A stretch of DNA of 12,341 nucleotides from Euperipatoides rowelli. Its lineage: Eukaryota > Onychophora > Udeonychophora > Euonychophora > Peripatopsidae. Shown here piece by piece: positions 8,864 to 12,341 of this stretch (positions within the stretch are counted from its first letter, which is position 1; every line of letters begins with the position of its first letter). The stretch is taken from the NCBI GenBank assembly GCA_003024985.2, contig PXIH01S0021921.1. The stretch is one strand, 5' to 3'. The position numbers and the translations under genes were made by a program. The notes under the pieces were generated by a model. It was given only the letters and a program-made list of their open reading frames with translations. It did not search any database and had not been told where the DNA came from.

Positions 8864-9005
8864 ATACTGTATATATATATATATAGATAGATAGAGAGAG
8901 ATATAGATAGATAGATATAGATATAGATAGATAGATATAGATATAACTATATACTGTATATATATACAGTATATATATTTACAGTATGTATTACACAGTA
9001 CAGTA
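8864..9005. repeat. TA/GATA compound microsatellite with palindromic tail
   Basis: (TA)n at 8870-8885 passes into interrupted GATA/GAGA/TAGATA units to about 8945. It then becomes TA repeats punctuated by ACTGTA/ACAGTA. Positions 8948-8975 form a 28-base perfect palindrome centred in the TA run. Such repeats are length-variable and slip easily in replication and assembly. Confidence 0.9.
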
Positions 9006-9015
9006 TATATATAAA

Positions 9016-9449
9016 TGTTGAATAATGAGGTGTTGGCTATGTAGCTGGGTTTAGTGGATTCCGGCTAGGTTCGGGTTTTGGAGTTGGTTGGCAGTGATGC
9101 TGATGCTATGGTAGCTGCTGCTGTTAGGGCTGGTCCGGAATTTTCCTTGTGGTTGTGGCACATAGTGGTTCTTTGTTGACTGGGATTAGTAGTCTTAATT
9201 GAACTGTTATGTCTGATGGTAATGTGGCTGAGTATATATACTGGGGTCTTATTTCAAGACGGATATGGTCATTGGTAGAATTCCTTTAGCATACTGGAAT
9301 AAGACAAATAAGCAGTCTCAATGGTTGAGGAAGAAGTTCTATACCGGATTATGCTGTTTTCAAATTAATTTTGTAGTTTTGCTTGTGGTTTGGGCTGGAT
9401 AGGTACTACAGCCTGAAAGTATATAGAAGAAATTGATAGCATCTATAGG
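9016..9449 (+). other. GC-rich, G-skewed block ending in a strong 5' splice-site-like sequence
   Basis: Composition changes sharply here: positions 9061-9120 have 24 G and 9 C in 60 bases, against mostly A/T around it. The block reads TG/GG-rich on the + strand. It ends TATAG|GTAAGTAA at about 9450, a near-consensus donor. All three + frames are stopped near the donor, and minus-strand frames are short. If transcribed, it is more likely an untranslated or long non-coding RNA exon than a coding one. It could equally be an old inserted repeat. I recognise no family. Confidence 0.3.
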
Positions 9450-10255
9450 TAAGTAATTTGAATTTTATATTAGATTTTGTGTTGGGTTGTCTAGGCAAGA
9501 TTGTCTGATATCAATGTGCCCCTATAGTTTGCCTACTGCCACTTTGTTACAGATTGATATTACGCTGCTATAGAGTTGATGAATCCTGAAATTGTATTTA
9601 TTTTATAATGTTTACATCTATTTAAAGTTTATAAAACAAATACTTTTATAAATTTATTTTTGATATTGATATCTTCTGATTCAGTTTCCTGAGGTGATGC
9701 CTTTTTTTTATCTTTACATCATTTTAGTATTAAATAAATTGTAAATAGTTTAATCAATATTATAATACACATCAACTTCTTTACAGCAAATTCTGTAAAA
9801 TATTAACCACTTAACTATCATTAAATTTTGGCTCCAAAATGCTTAAAAATTAATCTGAAATTTAGTATAGAGTACTGTATAACTATAGTATATAAATATT
9901 GTGTCACAGAGAGAAAAGGTTTTTTTAAAAAACTTTTTTGTCAGAATTGAGTTTCATTGCACTTATTATAATTTTTTTATATGGTCATGCCTTAGCCAAG
10001 GATTAAACTTTGTTTTTAATGTTTTAAATACTTTAAATTTTAATTTTATTTTATGATTACCGGTAGTTGATTACAGTGCAATAAATAGTCCTACCCCAAA
10101 CAAAATTGTCAAATATAGTACTAATATTTTAGATTTGCTATTAAAATTTCTAAATTGTCTCATTTGCTTTGCAGAGTTATAATGAAAAAACATTTTTAAA
10201 ATGTGGAATAAAACTTCTAATTCATTAATTTGCTGAATAAATTATTTAGTATTGA
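9450..10255. other. Intergenic or intronic, no gene seen
   Basis: AT-rich sequence with no coding signal. A small inverted repeat (TTTTTTTAAAAAA near 9918-9932) and one TACTGTA (9873) are all I note. If the two flanking donor-like sites are real, part of this could be an intron. Confidence 0.4.
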
Positions 10256-10399
10256 TTGAATGGGAGTACTAATGATTGGTTAAAGAAAAGTGTGGTGTAT
10301 TGTCACATGATTATAGAGAGTATTACCACCAGTTTCAGACTAGCAGTAAGCGATTTGTTAGAGGCACAAAGCTTTAGGGAGTTGCAGGTAAGAACATAG
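10256..10399 (+). other. Short open frame with strong splice donor (candidate 5' exon)
   Basis: Between in-frame stops at 10253-10255 and 10397-10399 the + strand is open for 47 codons. The frame includes an ATG at 10306 (reading MIIESITTSFRLAV and on to SFRELQ) and reaches TTGCAG|GTAAGA, a near-consensus 5' splice site with the exon ending at 10387. The patch is richer in G and C than its flanks. No good acceptor precedes it, so it would have to be a first exon. I do not recognise the peptide. Chance is a real possibility at this length. Confidence 0.25.
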
Positions 10400-11015
10400 A
10401 ACATACTGAAAACTTACCACATTATACTTGCTACCATTGGATTTAATAGAAATATACAGTAAGGAGCAAGGAAGAAGGGTTGTAAATGAGAATGGATAGT
10501 AATTTTGACAAACTTATGGTGGGTTTTAGCCATTGGATTACAACTTTTAAATTATATACACAGTATATCTATATTTCATCATTTAAATAATAAAATGTTC
10601 CAAGAAATAACCTTTCTTCTACTTATTATTTTTATTTCAAATGCTTGTTTTGAAGCTTGTTAATATTTATTTGAATACAACTTTGCTTCATATCTTATGC
10701 TTGTATCATTTTTCGTTTGATTTATTAAATTAAAAAATGATAAAATTGTCAAATTATATACAATTTTCCTAATATCTTTAAAATATAAAAGAAATATTTT
10801 AAAAATGGATTGGAGCTTAGCGATTGACATGGGGAATAAACTATTGGCTGGCATTGGTAATGTCAGTTTTTTAATGATATGTACAGTAATATCAGCCCTT
10901 TTTATTCATTTTGCCACCTTTTTATGTTTGTATGGTGCAATATTATTATTTTATCAATATTCTAATAGATAAACTAGACTTGTGTCATTGAATAAATAGT
11001 ATATTAATGGATTTT
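10400..11015. other. Intergenic, no gene seen
   Basis: AT-rich. The minus strand is open for 64 codons (10660-10854), but the product is dominated by residues expected from AT-rich chance codons and has no recognisable motif. Confidence 0.5.
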
Positions 11016-11026
11016 ATTAAAGGTCA
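11016..11026. repeat. Additional ATTAAAGGTCA repeat end
   Basis: The same 11-base terminus as at 53-63 appears here, followed by ACAGTAATGAAATGCAAC and a 19-base T run. Interior sequence does not obviously match the other copies, so this is only a candidate end of another family member. Confidence 0.3.
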
Positions 11027-11373
11027 CAGTAATGAAATGCAACTTTTTTTTTTTTTTTTTTTCTAAAGATAAATTACCTATTCCCAAACAAAAAATTTAA
11101 ACAGAAAAAAAAATGTTCAAAATTAAAGAGCATAAAAAAAACTTTTTTAAAAATATTATAAAAAGATGTAGAATAATCTGAAATGTACTTATGGGTTTGA
11201 GAGTATTTAGGCCACCAAGTGGACATTTTTAGCAATATTATTTCCAGTGGAAAATGGTTTACAATTTAAATTTTGTTTTTTAACATAAAATATATACTAT
11301 ATTTTAGATTTATTTTAAGGGATGAATATTTTTAAGCTATTTTCTTTGAAATTATTCTTTAAAAAATTATATA

Positions 11374-11493
11374 TTTTAAGGTCAAATGTAACGGATTTTT
11401 TTTATTTTATTATTGATTTTCAAAAAAATTTTACTAAAAAAAAATATCCACCAGAAAAAAAAAATTAAAAAAAAAATAGTTATTTACAATTCG
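11374..11493. repeat. Inverted copy of the right end of the 52-441 element
   Basis: Beginning TTTTAAGGTCAAATG and continuing through AACGGATTTTT, TATTGATTTTCAAA, TTTTACTAAAAA, AATATCCA and TAGTTATTTACAATTC, this segment matches the reverse complement of 320-441 almost base for base. Differences are mostly in homopolymer lengths, and I estimate above 85 % identity by eye. Homology stops just outside the AAGGTCA end and also fades after about 11493. It is therefore a truncated or differently filled member of the family. No partner inverted end is visible downstream. Confidence 0.75.
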
Positions 11494-11770
11494 TTAAAAG
11501 TATTGGCTTAAATTGCATTTTTAAAGCTATTAGGAAAATGTATAAAGGGGTAAAGAAAACTTTTATCGCAATAAATGATACACTAGTCAAAAAAGAAAAC
11601 ATGAAAGTGAGTATACATACTACATTGAACAAATGTAAATACTATTACCTATTGCAATTAAAGTTTTAAAACTTGGTTACCAATTTTTCATACTTAGTGC
11701 CACACATATAATTATTTGTGTGATGGTAGTATTTAGTTAATTATTATAAATTATCTAGTTAAACTATTAT

Positions 11771-11856
11771 TACAGGTAAAAGTTTGTTACTACGAACTGC
11801 AGGGGTCCATAGAAATTTTTCGTTATACTGAAATTTCGTTGTAGATAAAAAGGCTA
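11771..11856. mobile_element. Pogo/Tigger-like element, left end
   Basis: TA followed by CAGGTAAAAG at 11771-11782, then TTACTACGAACTGCAGGGGTC and TTTTTCGTTATACTGAAATTTCGTTGTA to about 11846. This order (CAG end at a TA, ACGAACTnCAGGGG, repeated TTCGTTATA/GAAATTTCGTT) is typical of pogo/Tigger-like terminal regions. The end shares 12 bases exactly with the reverse complement of 5306-5317. No matching inverted end is visible before 12341. The element is therefore truncated, decayed at the other end, or continues past the window. Confidence 0.55.
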
Positions 11857-12341
11857 AAAATAGGTTTGAAATCCACAAATTCATGAAGAAGAAGAAATGA
11901 TCAAAATACTGTACTGTATATACAGTAGTTAAATAAAAACATAGCAAAAATAAACAATTATTCATAGATTTTTAATATTTTAGAGTAAAGATATCCCTCT
12001 GTTCAAATGAAATGTATTTACAGGATTCAAATATACAAGAGTTGAAATATTTATCAAAAATATTAATTTATTCTAATGTCTCTCTTTCACCAATTGCAAG
12101 AGATTCTTCATAAGATACAGTAAATGTTGCCAAATGACTTTTTTTTTAAATCATTTATTCAAATCAAGAAAAGATTTATTCAATCAGATGTTAAGTTTTG
12201 TTATTTAATTATAATTTATTGTTTATTGAATTAAATGTTATTAATCTTTGCTGCCAGATGTGTTTTGAAAACGATAACAATCTTTGATTTCTTCCATTTA
12301 GACCCAAACTGAAATAAGATAAGTTGGATAGTTGTTAATCA
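11857..12341. other. Intergenic, no gene seen
   Basis: AT-rich, with overlapping TACTGTACTGTA at 11907-11918 and TACAGTA at 11921. A pyrimidine-rich stretch ending TTCCATTTAG at 12291-12300 looks like an acceptor, but all three frames after it stop within 12 to 21 bases, so no exon is called. Confidence 0.45.

Noticed and set aside
10660-10854. 64-codon minus strand open frame
   Set aside because: The composition is that of translated AT-rich DNA (Phe, Ile, Leu, Asn, Lys, Tyr), with no domain, splice or promoter support.
11041-11062. Long poly-T run as the reverse poly-A tail of a retroposed gene
   Set aside because: No coding or SINE-like body is attached on either side, and similar runs (5800-5816, 6990-7005) are common in this DNA.
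11759-11965. 68-codon minus strand open frame
   Set aside because: It overlaps the pogo-like terminal repeat and is a by-product of that sequence. It has no transposase motif.
12281-12341. Acceptor-like TTCCATTTAG followed by a possible exon
   Set aside because: All three frames after the AG stop within 12 to 21 bases, and the window ends soon after.

Overview
The window looks like a piece of an invertebrate animal nuclear genome. By eye it is roughly 70-75 % A+T and poor in CpG. It has long poly-A/poly-T runs, a GATA/TA microsatellite, eukaryotic splice and polyadenylation signals and several decayed transposable elements. Two single N bases (5168 and 7729) show that it is draft assembly. 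I cannot name the species. Nothing suggests bacteria, archaea, phage, organelle or CRISPR.

Only one protein-coding segment is well supported: the last coding exon of ESS2 (also called DGCR14 or Es2), a nuclear factor associated with the spliceosome, on the + strand at 2520-2832. The exon follows a clean 3' splice site and ends in TAG. A short AT-rich 3' UTR with AATAAA follows. I recognise no other ESS2 exon upstream, so 1-2519 is read as the 3' part of an intron at least 2.5 kb long.

Layout: 1-2519 is the intron, with a 390-bp element flanked by inverted AAAGGTCA-type ends (52-441) and a stem-loop near 1966-2011. 2520-3000 is the ESS2 terminal exon and 3' UTR. 3001-5100 is intergenic DNA with a diverged AAAGGTCA-type repeat (3223) and a possible tRNA-derived SINE relic (4413-4490). 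5120-5317 is an A/T-rich block next to an N, followed by a pogo/Tigger-like transposon relic. 5639-6193 holds a 24-bp tandem duplication and a foldback element with a perfect 45-bp inverted repeat. 6194-7490 is plain AT-rich DNA. 7490-7776 is a possible element with a duplicated C-rich motif, a second N and a second copy of the A/T-rich block. 8864-9005 is the microsatellite. 9016-9449 is an unusually GC-rich, G-skewed block ending in a strong splice-donor-like sequence. 10256-10399 is a short reading frame with another strong donor. 11016-11510 holds more AAAGGTCA-type ends, including a copy inverted relative to 320-441. 11771-11856 is a second pogo-like end.

There is no operon-like cooperation between genes. 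The main content beyond ESS2 is repeat history: at least three small inverted-repeat families (AAAGGTCA-ended, pogo-like CAGGTAAAAG-ended, and the 45-bp foldback) and a marked excess of the 7-mer TAC[A/T]GTA. I did not find a convincing new biological system. The strongest leads are the foldback element, the AAAGGTCA-ended repeat family, the possible assembly artefact at the Ns, and the two possible unannotated exons at 9016-9449 and 10256-10387.
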